Assembly (NCBI RefSeq): GCF_000565015.1
Contig: NZ_JDFF01000011.1
Location: 186,001-250,000 of the forward strand
Source: Porphyromonas catoniae ATCC 51270
GTDB taxonomy: Bacteria > Bacteroidota > Bacteroidia > Bacteroidales > Porphyromonadaceae
Direction of reading: 5' to 3'
Length of the DNA stretch: 64,000 nucleotides
Below the pieces are notes generated by a model. The model was given only the letters and a program-made list of their open reading frames with translations. It made no database searches and was not told the DNA's origin. Shown here in pieces: positions 27,845 to 37,900 of the stretch. How positions within the stretch are numbered: the first letter of the stretch is position 1; every line of letters starts with the position of its first letter. The translations under genes were made by a program, and so were the position numbers.

Positions 27845-29752
27845 TTAGTAGCCAGGATTGTTGATGAGGTTACCATTCCTATTTATATCGTCAATAGGAA
27901 TAGGAAGGAGATAGTTAGCGTCAGAGAAAGCACGCTCGAAGACAATCTCCTTTAGCTTAGCAAACTCCTCAATGCTTGTAGCCTCGATGTCAAGCCCCTT
28001 AGCCTTGTGACCGAAGGCATCCTTAGCGAGGAGCCAGCGACGCATATCCCAGAAGTTCTGATTTTCTAGGTAGAGCTCAATCTGACGCTCCTGGCGCACA
28101 ATCTTGCGGAGCTTATCTTGGTCTGGAGTTACACCAATAGCACTCCATGCAGCATCTACAGTGGGGATACCTGCACGCGTGCGTATCTTATCAATGTAGG
28201 TCTTAGCCTCAGCCAGATCATTTGTCTCAACACAAGCCTCTGCGTAGGAGAGGTATAGATCTCCTAGGCGCAAGAGAGGCCAGGGGTGAGAGATGACGGT
28301 CACACCATTCTTAGCCATAAGCTGGTTGGGGAACGTTCCCTTCTTATTCAGATACCCACTCGGCGTGTAGTTGTTATTGCGCCCCTTTCTCCCTTGGTTC
28401 CCATTCTTTGTAAAGTCTAGGAGTACACGGCCAGCCTCAGGCATGAAGTTAGGTGTGGGGTAGAGGGGGTTACTTGGCTCTTTATTGAGGATCTCAAAGT
28501 ATCCACCTTGGAAACCAATCCAAGCATAGAAGCGTGGTTCACGATCGAGGTTGAACTTGATGGTCTTCACCCCTTCCTTGGCATAAGCTACATGGGCTGC
28601 ATCTACGGCTACGACCTCTAGGGGATCAAGATTCTTTGTCTCGGGGTCTTCATCCCAAGGGAGACCGTTCTTTGTGTAGAAGCGGTTGAGCATAGCCCAA
28701 GTTGGACCAACCCCATTGTAGCCATACTCACTACCATCTACACCCTTAGGCGTAGACTTACCCTGGAAGTCATACAGACCTACACCACGAGAGTCTGCGA
28801 AGATTACCTCAGGGTTGGGGCTACCTACCCAGTCTAGGATGGTTAGGCGAAGGCGACGCTCGATGCCATTCTCTGGGTACTTGTTCTGAGACTTGTACTG
28901 GTCATCCTTCATATAGAGAGCATAGCCAGCAGCTTCAGCAGCATCAATCGCCTGCTTGATAGCCTCCTTGGCACGTACCCACTTCTGAGGATCGTAGGTC
29001 ATAGGCATCAGGTGATTGCCGTTCTTGTCCTTGAGTGACTCGAAGAGACTTGGCTGTCCACCATTGAAGAGGGGGGAGGCGGCATAGAGATAGAGCTTAG
29101 CCTTGAAGCCCTTAGCAGCTGTGCTCGTAGCGAGCCCGACACGGCTCTTCACATCGTTGCGTGTAGCAGGCAGACCAGCTGCTGCCTCATCAAACTTAGC
29201 TGCTATCCAGCTCACACACTCATCGAAGTTCGTGCGTGCCGCATAGTCCTCAACCCTTGTATTCACATCTGGGAGTTCCTTGACGAGGATAATGGGGCCA
29301 TAGCAACGCAACAGGAGATAGTGATAGTAGGCCAGCAAGAAGTTTATCTGAGCCTTATAGTCCGCCTTCTCCGCATCTGAGGTATCAGGGAGCTTGTCGA
29401 TTACCTTGCTAAACATATAGCATTGGCGAATCCCTTGGAAGAAGTTATTCCAGTAAGAAATCCCAGGAGAAGAGGCTGTGTACTTCCCCTTAGGGAAGCT
29501 GGAGAAAGACTCATGCTCGAAGCTGGTAATTACCTCGTCACCCGTTAATAGGTCTAGACTCCCTGTTGTCCCAGCAGGATTGGGAAGGTAGGCATAGCAG
29601 GAGTAGAGGTAATCAATTCCCTTATTTCGGTCAGAGTAAGCATCCTTCTCTGTTGGACGCTCGTCAGGGACGATGTCGAGGAAGTTCGAGCAAGAGCTAC
29701 CGAGCAAGAGAGTAGCCCCGCAAAGGAGGGCTAGCTTATATAATCTGTTCAT
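27845..29752 (-). CDS. SusD/RagB-family outer-membrane lipoprotein
   Basis: 635 residues with lipobox GSSC (LLLGSSCSNFLDIVPDERPTEKDAY). SusD features include LLAYYHYLLLRCYGPIILVKELP and the C-terminal LRKIVRQERQIELYLENQNFWDMRRWLLAKDAFG with a final YLLPIPIDDINRNGNLINNPGY. It pairs with the SusC gene 36 bp upstream and should bind the glycoprotein-derived ligand before import. Locus context points to mucin-like substrates. Confidence 0.94.
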   Translation of the reverse strand: MNRLYKLALLCGATLLLGSSCSNFLDIVPDERPTEKDAYSDRNKGIDYLYSCYAYLPNPAGTTGSLDLLTGDEVITSFEHESFSSFPKGKYTASSPGISYWNNFFQGIRQCYMFSKVIDKLPDTSDAEKADYKAQINFLLAYYHYLLLRCYGPIILVKELPDVNTRVEDYAARTNFDECVSWIAAKFDEAAAGLPATRNDVKSRVGLATSTAAKGFKAKLYLYAASPLFNGGQPSLFESLKDKNGNHLMPMTYDPQKWVRAKEAIKQAIDAAEAAGYALYMKDDQYKSQNKYPENGIERRLRLTILDWVGSPNPEVIFADSRGVGLYDFQGKSTPKGVDGSEYGYNGVGPTWAMLNRFYTKNGLPWDEDPETKNLDPLEVVAVDAAHVAYAKEGVKTIKFNLDREPRFYAWIGFQGGYFEILNKEPSNPLYPTPNFMPEAGRVLLDFTKNGNQGRKGRNNNYTPSGYLNKKGTFPNQLMAKNGVTVISHPWPLLRLGDLYLSYAEACVETNDLAEAKTYIDKIRTRAGIPTVDAAWSAIGVTPDQDKLRKIVRQERQIELYLENQNFWDMRRWLLAKDAFGHKAKGLDIEATSIEEFAKLKEIVFERAFSDANYLLPIPIDDINRNGNLINNPGY

Positions 29753-29788
29753 CGGATTCTTTTATATATAGTACAGAATGATACACGA

Positions 29789-32700
29789 CTACTTGAAGGT
29801 GAGCTGTACCCCAAGGTTGAAAGTACGCTGTAGGGGGTAAGACATACCACGACCACCACCCATTTCTGGATCCCAGAGCTTGAAGGGGGCAAACGTTAGG
29901 AGATTCGTCGCATTAGCATAAACACGAGCGAACTTGAATCGATATCCCACCTCTAGGTTACGTAGCTTTAGGAAAGAGGCATCTCGTAGCCAGTGTGAGG
30001 ATTCCTGTTGGTTATGCCTATTATCATGCAGTGTCAGGCGAGGATAGCGAGCGTTAGGATTCTGATTATCCCTACTCCAGTAGTCATCTGCTACCCACTG
30101 TAGGACGTTGCGTCGTGACTGTGTACCGAAGGGGTGGAAATCCTTCATCATCAGTGACACGTTAGCTTGTCCTTGGAGAGTAAAGTTGAAGTCGAACTGC
30201 TTGTACTGTACCGTTGCCCCGAAGCCATAGTTGATTTCAGGAACGGTTGGGAAGCCCATGGGGATACGGTCGTCGGCGTCGATCTTGCCATCGTAGTTAC
30301 CATCCTTGTCTGGCTGATCCTTATACTTGAGGTCACCTGGAGCTATCGCGATGTTCCCAAGTGTACTCTTAGGATTATGATCGATATCCGCTTGGTCGAT
30401 ATAGTAGCCATCAGCGGCGTAACCCAATAGTCCATTGAGACGGGAACCTACTTTGCGTAGGGCTGGGCGAAGGTTAGCAGCCTCATCGTACTCGAGGACG
30501 CGGTTACGTGCAAAGGTGAAGGTACCACGAGCTTGGATAGTCCAATCCTTATTGAATTGTTTATTGTACTCCATCGCAACGTCTACCCCCCAGTTCTTTA
30601 CCTTGGCGAGGTTACCATAGATCTTGGCATCTTCGGTACCGAAGTAGTTCGGGATGGTTTCCTTCTTCTGGAAGATATTGCTACGGATTTCCTGGAAGAC
30701 ATCCACCGTTAGGTTAAGGGACTTGAAGAGCTGTAGGTCAAGTCCGACGTTAAGCTTCTTACCGATTTCCCAAGTGATCTGGGGGTTAGCATAGCGGGTG
30801 AAGCCTGGTCCACGACGGCTCTCATAGCTACCATCAAACCCAGTAGAGAAGTTGGGGCGATGCTTATCCCCCGAGAGAACAACTTCCTCAAGATAGATGA
30901 AGCGCTGGTCTACGGTTTTGTCATTCCCCACGAGTCCATAGGAGGCTCGGAGCTTTAGGTTAGAAACGGTATTCTGTAGAGGCTTCCAAAAGGCTTCCTT
31001 GCTGACGTTCCAGCCCACAGCGATGGATGGGAAGAATCCCCAACGGTGTCCTCTGGCAAAGTTCTCGGAGCCATTATACCCCGCGTTGACCTCCAGAAGG
31101 TAGCGCTGTGCATAGTCGTAGGATGCACGGAAGGCATAACCCTGACGACGGCGAGGTAGTGTAGCGATGAGGTCGCTCCCTGGGTTGTTGATGGTAGCCT
31201 CATCTTGGTTATAAAGAGCCATTGCGGATACACTATGATCACCAAAGCTACGATCATAGTTGATGTAGGCCTGTATATAGAAGCGTCTATCACCCATAGA
31301 GCTCCCGCCCGAATTGAGTATAGGCTTGCTAGGGTCTCCACCGAGAGAGGTCAGGTTATAGTTCCCATTAGCGTCCTTAGCAGGAGAGGCAAGCATGTAG
31401 GAATTATAGGTTTGGAAACGATAGGCGTTGCTGAAGCTCCAGTTCTTGAAGGAGACAAGCCCCTTGAAGCTAAGCCCCTTGGTGATGAAGTCCAGCTTCT
31501 GGGTGTAGTCGATATTAGCAATCACTGTGCTCTCGAAAGTATCCTTATAGCCTGAGGCTGCCATAGCTACTGGGTTACCAGGCGTGAAGGAGCCAATCTT
31601 TGTTCCCCCCCAGCGATACCAAGATAGATCCCCCTGTGGGAACATGATAGGATTTGCAACAGAATTGGTTTCCATAATCGACTTGAAGACCTCATTCACA
31701 CCACCAGAGCCATTATTGGCCGTAATAGGGCCATGATAGTCGTTGATCTGGGTATTCAGATGCAGAGCAATCGATGCACTTGGGGAGAGGTGAAAGTCTA
31801 CGTTGTTCTGAAACGCATACTTAATATAGTCGATGCTGTTGCTGAAGGAGAAAAAGTCCTTACTTCTCCCCCTAAGCATCCCCGTCTCATGGCTAACATT
31901 GAAGTTCATGAAGTAGGTAACCTTCGCCGTACCCCCACGGACATTCATATTGGCCCTCTGGTTATAGGTCATATTTTTGAAGACCTCCTTATACCAATCC
32001 ACATTGGGGTATTGGTATGGATCTGTCCCTGCGAGGGTATTGCGGATGTACTCCTCAGAATAGAGCGCATCGCCCGTACCTTGGTTCCTCACAGCCTCGT
32101 TGTACATACGCATGTAGGTCTCAGCACCAGCAGCCTTCGGTACATTAATTGGAGTATTGATGTAGTTCTCAATACGTACCCCGATGATAGGACGCTCTAG
32201 GTCTGCTCCGCTCTTGGTCTTGATGATCAAGACCCCATTTGCACCACGAGTACCATACATAGCAGAGGCAGTAGCATCCTTCAGGATAGAGAAGCTATCT
32301 ATAATCTCTGGATCTATGGCATTCAGGTCAGCCTTGGAGATCTGTACACCATCTAGGATAATCAGTGGCTCAGAGCCATTCATTGTGGAGATACCACGGA
32401 TGAAGAAGTCTGCGCCATTGCTCCCTGGCTCACCACTACGCTGATAAGAGATAACCCCAGCCAAGCGACCCGCGAAGGCTGTGGAGAGGTTAGCAGCTGG
32501 CACCTTCAGCTCCATAGGACGAACAGTCTGAATTGAACCCGTTACGGTCTCCTTCTTCTGTCCTGTACCGAAGGCAGTGACGACGACTTGGCCTAGGGTT
32601 TTGGTGTCCTCTGAAAGTGTGATTGAGAGGATGGTTGTTTTTCCGACTCTTACCTCCTTGGCAGAGTATCCAACGGAGCTGATGATGAGCACATCACCTG

Positions 32701-33010
32701 CCGAAGCCTTCAGCTCGAAGTTCCCCTCGATGTCGGTCAGTGCACCCGCAGAAGCGCCCTTGAGGCGAACGGCAGCTCCGACGATGGGTTCACCAGTCTT
32801 GGAATCGGTGACGACCCCTACGATCTTCGTCTTGTTCGCATTCTGAGCATTTGTAGAGAGAGTCGTAGCATCGGCTACTCTCGTAGCTTTGACCTGCTCC
32901 GAGGTAGACCCTGCTAGGAGCATAGTCGGGAGGGAAAGGCCAACCATAAGACACAGCACTCGACGAAGTCGCCGCTGCGCTATGTGGCTCTCGCTGTAGT
33001 GTATTTCCAT
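29789..33010 (-). CDS. SusC/RagA-family TonB-dependent outer-membrane transporter
   Basis: 1073 residues. After an N-terminal signal region (RRVLCLMVGLSLPTMLLAG, about 17-35) comes the carboxypeptidase-like domain KIVGVVTDSKTGEPIVGAAVRLKGASAGALTDIEGNFELKA, a TonB-box transition (LGQVVVTAFG), and the plug with IRGISTMNGSEPLIILDGV and IDSFSILKDATASAMYGTRGANGVLIIKTK. The barrel ends in TFNLGVQLTFK. It heads the minus-strand operon with SusD, a discoidin-like lipoprotein and the M60 peptidase. A -7 promoter box lies about 235 bp upstream of the start. Confidence 0.95.
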   Translation of the reverse strand: MEIHYSESHIAQRRLRRVLCLMVGLSLPTMLLAGSTSEQVKATRVADATTLSTNAQNANKTKIVGVVTDSKTGEPIVGAAVRLKGASAGALTDIEGNFELKASAGDVLIISSVGYSAKEVRVGKTTILSITLSEDTKTLGQVVVTAFGTGQKKETVTGSIQTVRPMELKVPAANLSTAFAGRLAGVISYQRSGEPGSNGADFFIRGISTMNGSEPLIILDGVQISKADLNAIDPEIIDSFSILKDATASAMYGTRGANGVLIIKTKSGADLERPIIGVRIENYINTPINVPKAAGAETYMRMYNEAVRNQGTGDALYSEEYIRNTLAGTDPYQYPNVDWYKEVFKNMTYNQRANMNVRGGTAKVTYFMNFNVSHETGMLRGRSKDFFSFSNSIDYIKYAFQNNVDFHLSPSASIALHLNTQINDYHGPITANNGSGGVNEVFKSIMETNSVANPIMFPQGDLSWYRWGGTKIGSFTPGNPVAMAASGYKDTFESTVIANIDYTQKLDFITKGLSFKGLVSFKNWSFSNAYRFQTYNSYMLASPAKDANGNYNLTSLGGDPSKPILNSGGSSMGDRRFYIQAYINYDRSFGDHSVSAMALYNQDEATINNPGSDLIATLPRRRQGYAFRASYDYAQRYLLEVNAGYNGSENFARGHRWGFFPSIAVGWNVSKEAFWKPLQNTVSNLKLRASYGLVGNDKTVDQRFIYLEEVVLSGDKHRPNFSTGFDGSYESRRGPGFTRYANPQITWEIGKKLNVGLDLQLFKSLNLTVDVFQEIRSNIFQKKETIPNYFGTEDAKIYGNLAKVKNWGVDVAMEYNKQFNKDWTIQARGTFTFARNRVLEYDEAANLRPALRKVGSRLNGLLGYAADGYYIDQADIDHNPKSTLGNIAIAPGDLKYKDQPDKDGNYDGKIDADDRIPMGFPTVPEINYGFGATVQYKQFDFNFTLQGQANVSLMMKDFHPFGTQSRRNVLQWVADDYWSRDNQNPNARYPRLTLHDNRHNQQESSHWLRDASFLKLRNLEVGYRFKFARVYANATNLLTFAPFKLWDPEMGGGRGMSYPLQRTFNLGVQLTFK

Positions 33011-33654
33011 AAAATACTTATGTATGAATGATAGAACGTATTACTTAGGATATGTATGTTCTTGCTTTTATTCGTGGGTAGATGAAGCAATTCATGCTCC
33101 TCTATCAGACAGTGGCACACCAATCAAGGCGAACCAATGTGGGTTAGGTAAGTATTCTTCTATGCCAAATCTCTTTCGTTATTCTATGACCTGCTATTTC
33201 TATACTCCGCGTAGTAGTCTTTTCATTCCACCTCGGAGGAGGCAAAGGTAGATAAAAAAACTATCCCAAAAACACCTCGAAACTACCTCATACTTAATAA
33301 ATTTCTTAATTAAGCAAAGAGTGTTTAACGCCTTGCTTATATTGCCTAAAACAGGCGATTTTCAGGATACCTATCCCCTAAATTTGTAAACTTTACTCTA
33401 CAACTCATTCCTATATTTATACCTAATTTACTTTAAGCAAACTCCAACTCTCACCGTTTTTCTTCCCTCGTCCATCCCTCATGCACATAAGAATCTTTAC
33501 GAAGCTGTAAGAATTGAGGTTACAAATCCATGAAGTAGCTTGAGGGAGGCTATCCTTTAACATCGGTTCGGCACAGGTCCTCCATCCTCTCAAGCTGAGC
33601 CTCTACACAACTCACAATCAACAGGATACAACTGACACAAAAATGAGTAGTAAC
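33011..33654. other. Upstream region of the M60-locus SusC
   Basis: Long AT-rich non-coding region. It holds the -7 box at 33243-33250 and otherwise shows no gene, tRNA or strong hairpin. It ends at repeat array 4. Confidence 0.5.
33243..33250 (-). promoter_or_regulatory. -7 promoter box of the SusC-SusD-M60 operon
   Basis: TACCTTTG on the minus strand, a full TAnnTTTG match, upstream of the SusC start at 33010. Confidence 0.6.
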
Positions 33655-33761
33655 GAGTTACCATAACTCGTTGTGACGACTTATGGTAACTCGTGATGAA
33701 GAGTTATGGCAACTCGTTGAAGAGAGTTATGGTAACTCGTCTGAGCGACTTATAGTAAGTC
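33655..33761. repeat. Pentameric 23-bp palindrome array 4
   Basis: Cores at 33655, 33678, 33701, 33724 and 33747, exact 23-bp step. Unit 1 reads TTACCA, units 2-5 read TTATGG or TTATAG. The box GTATCTAGGGCATTTG starts 24 bp after the last core (33785-33800), the same distance as at arrays 1 and 2. A flank resembling the left motif of arrays 1 and 2 starts about 41 bp before the first core. The gap is divergent: SusC operon to the left, peroxiredoxin to the right. Confidence 0.97.
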
Positions 33762-33988
33762 CTTACTACCCCTTCCAGTTCCCCGTATCTAGGGCATTTG
33801 CGAGGGCTGATAATCCATCGGGTAGAGAGTGTCATTTCGACTTGTATTGCTGTGGCTCGTAGCATAATGGATAGACATAGAGGACATCCGACAAATCAGG
33901 CCTTCCATAGACACTTTATTTCTCTGTCAAACAGGATCAAATTAGCCTATCTTATTCACAGTATAAATGGAGTAATAAATAAAAGTGA

Positions 33989-34019
33989 TTGGACAGAGCG
34001 ACAGACTAGTGTACTTTTG
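33989..34019 (+). promoter_or_regulatory. Promoter of the peroxiredoxin gene
   Basis: -33-like TTGG at 33989-33992 and -7 box TACTTTTG at 34012-34019 with a 19-bp spacer, the Bacteroidota arrangement. It lies about 100 bp before the start codon. Confidence 0.65.
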
Positions 34020-34120
34020 CAACAGAAACGAATGTATGAGGAGAGAAGGCTCGTGGGGAAGACCTAACAGAGTGTAGAATATCCTATAATAAATTAAATA
34101 AAGAGAAACAACAGACAGCT

Positions 34121-34687
34121 ATGTGCATTATCAACAGTCAAATGCCTGAGTTCAAGGTAAATGCTTACCGTAAGGGCAAAGGCTTTTTCGAAGTATCCAA
34201 CGAAGATCTCAAGGGCAAGTGGAGCATCTTCTTCTTTTACCCAGGTGACTTTACCTTCGTTTGCCCAACGGAGCTTGCTGACCTAGCCGACCACTATGAG
34301 GAGTTTCAGGCGCTCGGTGTAGACATCTACTCCGTTAGCACCGACTCCCACTTCGTACACAAGGCTTGGGCTGATGCTACGAAGACCATCGAGCGCGTCC
34401 CCTATACCATGCTCGCAGATATGACCTTCGAGCTCTCCTATGCTATGGGGGTACTCTGCGAAGAGTCTGGTCAGGCTTATCGTGGTACCTTCCTCTTCAA
34501 CCCTGAAGGACAGGTCAAGATCGCTGAGATCCATGACAACGGCATTGGTCGTGATGCAAGCGAACTCCTTCGCAAGGTGACCGCCGCCAAGTTCGTCTAC
34601 GAAAACCCAGGCGAAGTCTGCCCTGCCAAGTGGAAGAAGGGTGAAGCAACCCTAAAGCCCAGCATCGATCTCGTAGGTAAGATCTAG
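34121..34687 (+). CDS. ahpC: AhpC-type 2-Cys peroxiredoxin
   Basis: 188 residues, full length for AhpC. The peroxidatic Cys 48 is in GDFTFVCPTEL and the resolving Cys 167 in GEVCPAKW, so it is a typical 2-Cys enzyme that reduces hydroperoxides in the cytoplasm. The start at 34121 gives MCIINSQMPEFKV, which fits the usual AhpC N-terminus. No ahpF reductase gene follows; the next gene is on the opposite strand after a terminator, so the reducing partner must be encoded elsewhere. Confidence 0.96.
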   Translation: MCIINSQMPEFKVNAYRKGKGFFEVSNEDLKGKWSIFFFYPGDFTFVCPTELADLADHYEEFQALGVDIYSVSTDSHFVHKAWADATKTIERVPYTMLADMTFELSYAMGVLCEESGQAYRGTFLFNPEGQVKIAEIHDNGIGRDASELLRKVTAAKFVYENPGEVCPAKWKKGEATLKPSIDLVGKI

Positions 34688-34772
34688 TAAATACATCAAA
34701 TACGGACGGGTAAGGGCTGGGCGTGAGTAATACGTACCGGTGTTGTTTCCCAGCCTATCCCGTCCACAGACA

Positions 34773-34806
34773 AAATGCCCCTCCAGCACATGCTGGAGGG
34801 GCATTT
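34773..34806. terminator. Bidirectional terminator between ahpC and the alpha-2-macroglobulin gene
   Basis: 16-bp perfect stem (34773-34788 with 34791-34806) with a tiny loop. T-rich on the plus side (ATTTCAGTTT) and TTTTG on the minus side, so it could serve both convergent genes. Confidence 0.85.
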
Positions 34807-34907
34807 CAGTTTATAGCCTCTAGAGCGTCTGATACGCTGAGAGAGAGCCCAACTCTCTAGAGGAAGAGAGGGAGGGGAAAGAAGGCCTTCCTCTCCCCCA
34901 TCTATCC

Positions 34908-37900
34908 TTATTTCATAGGCAGGACAAGCTGTAGAGCAGAGGGTGCAGTATGGGCAGTGTACTCCGGAGCATAGGCGGACTGCACCTTCGTCACCAGCCC
35001 CGAGTAACGACCTGATCGCGTCACATACTGCTCATACTCGAGTGTATATTCACCTCGCTTAAGCCGATCAAAGAAGAAGTTCGTCTCTTTGTCCCTCGGC
35101 TCAACATAGTATCCAGTACCTGCCCCCCAGCGATAGCCTGCCGTCTGGATGATCGGCTCAGCAAAGCCCGCTCTGGGGTCGTGGAGAGCAACGAAATCTA
35201 AGTCCTGATCAAGGATCAGCGTAATTCGAGTCCACAGCCGATCACCGACCCTTAGTTCATGACCTTCATCTAGAGGTAATAGCACCTGCTTGCCAGCCTC
35301 CTTGCTTACAACAAATAGCTCTCGCTTGACCTTGAGCTCTCTACCTCTTGCCTCAATCTGGCTCGTAGGTAGAGTATAATGTGCCAAGGCTGCACCCCAG
35401 ACCTCACCATCAGACTGAGTCGTCACGGTCATAGCCCCAGATGGACGTACCGAGGATGTGAATGGCAGGGAGGCAGTGATATATGCCCCCTCCGTGCGGA
35501 AAGTCGTACCATCAGAGAGGGGCACTATGACAGAGGAACTATTCGTACGACGAGGGGCGTTCTTACCTCCTAGATCAAGTGACAGCGCATAGATAGCCTC
35601 GGAGGAAGCAAGTGACGAGCGCCACGAGGTGGCTCGCTTCTCGTTGATGATCCAGCGTTGCATCTGGCTCATTGTTGTGATATCCTCTGGGGAGACGATA
35701 CGTAGAGCCTCGAGTGTAGCCGTCATCGTCGGGATCGTACGACTGCACCAGAAGTACCCAAGGAAGTCCTCATTAGCGTAGTACATACCACGCTTATCCT
35801 CCTTGAGGTATTCTCTTAGCGAGGCAATGCACGCCTTAGCAAGTGCGGTATCCCTTCCATAAGCAAAGACAACAGCAGCCATTGCCTTCTCAGAGAGAGG
35901 CAGCTGGAGGGCAGTCTTCTTGAGTTCGTTATAGAAGAAGTCTCGAGCTTTCTTCGCCTCACCCTCTGCCTGATATATGCCACGCTCACTAGCCAGAGCC
36001 GTCAGGTACAGGTAATCAAGGTCGGTATAGGCGTACTTATATAGCCCCTTCTTCTTTTTCTTCAATATCGAGTGGTACTGGCTAATGATGCTAGGCTCAA
36101 GAGCGCGGAATCCCTTACGTACCAACTCCTCGATACGTAGCTGATCAGCACGCTCCAGACGAGGGAAGGCTGGTGTACGCAGGAGCAATCTAAGCACAGC
36201 CTCCGTCGTATATATGCTCCCCTTCATGCCTGGATACCAACTCCACAACCCATCACTAAGCTGAAGGTCTGATAGCTGCTTTAGGATACGTGAGAGTGGG
36301 ACGAGCTTCATCGGATTCTGGAGGTATTCTAGAAGGATTCGCTCACGGTTGCCTTCCCGCTCTGCCTCTCGTACCCAAGGGGTCTCAACGAGGCTCTGCG
36401 TCTTCAGACTATCATCTTGCCCCAGCCTACTACGCTCCGAGGCAGGCAATGCCTTCCAGCGTGCCTCAAACCAATCTTTGAAGCCTTCGGCATGAGACAC
36501 TTCAAGCGCTACAGACTGCGCATAGAGTGCTGTTGCTGCATCTAGTGCAGAAGCCCCCTTCGTCAACCCAAGTTCAGGTAGGGCAGAGAGAGCGAGGTAT
36601 AATGGATTAGACTCGACCCTTAGGTCAAAGCGTCCCTGCTCGGGCAAGTATCCATTACTTGGATAGAGGCTGTCAAGTATGATCTCATGACGCCCCTGCT
36701 TACTCAACGTAAAGGCTAAGCTCTCAGTAACCTTCTCACGGCTCGGCAAGACGGGTATGAGGTGTTGCTCTCCATCCGAAGAGGTTTTGCCTCGAGCTAC
36801 GACACGTAGCCCAACAGAGTCTAAGCCTTCAAAACCTCCAACTGGGAGTGCAATATCCGTAGAGGCTCCTGCTTGTAGCGTGAAGGGCTCCTTACGTGAT
36901 GAGACCACTCGCTTCGTTTTCACATCAAAAAGCTCTAGGGTAAATTCTCCCTTTTGGTTCACCTTCGAGCCATTGCTGACACTTGTTGAGATGATGACAC
37001 TATCTCCCTCACGCAGGAAGCGAGGCACGTTTGGACGAACACTGAAGTCTTTATATGCTTCGATCGTCTCTGTATGCTCAAGGAGCTTCATATCGGAGGT
37101 GTGTGCTAGCACAATGAGCTTCCATCGAGTGAGTGTCTCAGGTGTATGGAAGCTCCAGCTTACCTTCCCTGTCTTATCTGTTTGAAGATAGGGATAGAAG
37201 TAAGCACTTTCACTGAAGTTCGTACGCATGGTGACAGGGGCTAGCTTTTCATCCTTGAGCTTAGGTTTCGTGAGCTTTGCTTGTGTGGTGTTTAAAGTTC
37301 GATCCGTCACACTTGGTGACGCCTCCTTTGCCACCATTGCAGAAGCGTAGCCACGTATAGCGATACGAGGAGCACTATAACCTGACACAACGACTGCGTC
37401 AAGACTTGCTTCCTCTGCGAGCATCTTTGCATCACTTTTATCCAGCATGTATTCTTCTTCCTCACCATCATCTACGTCAGGTGTATTTGGAGTCTTCGTG
37501 GAGTCTGGTGTCACAAACTTGCTCGATGGCTGATCGCGCTCCGTAAGTTTAGCCCATGGTACTATGGGGAACATCCCCTCAGGAGAGAAATGCAGGTAAG
37601 GGCGATACCGATCTGAGGAGAGGCTATCGACACTCAACTCATCTAGTGTGAGAGGATCAAAGCCGAGAGGCAGGCGACCAAACTGGTCAAGTGCCGCATC
37701 ATACATCCACACAGCGATGGAGGCATCATTTACTCTCTTGCCTTTGTGTGTGAGCGTGAAGCTCCACTGCTCGTCACTACCAGCTAGGATACGATCTCGG
37801 AAAGTGTCCCACTTGAGGGTCAGCTCACGCTCAGGCTCCGCTCGATCAATCGACACCCTTTGCTCTATAAGCGCACCATGGTTCATCGTATAGAGACGCA

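Noticed and set aside
33798-34067. 89-residue open frame before ahpC
   Set aside because: It overlaps the conserved array box and the ahpC promoter and has no recognisable features.
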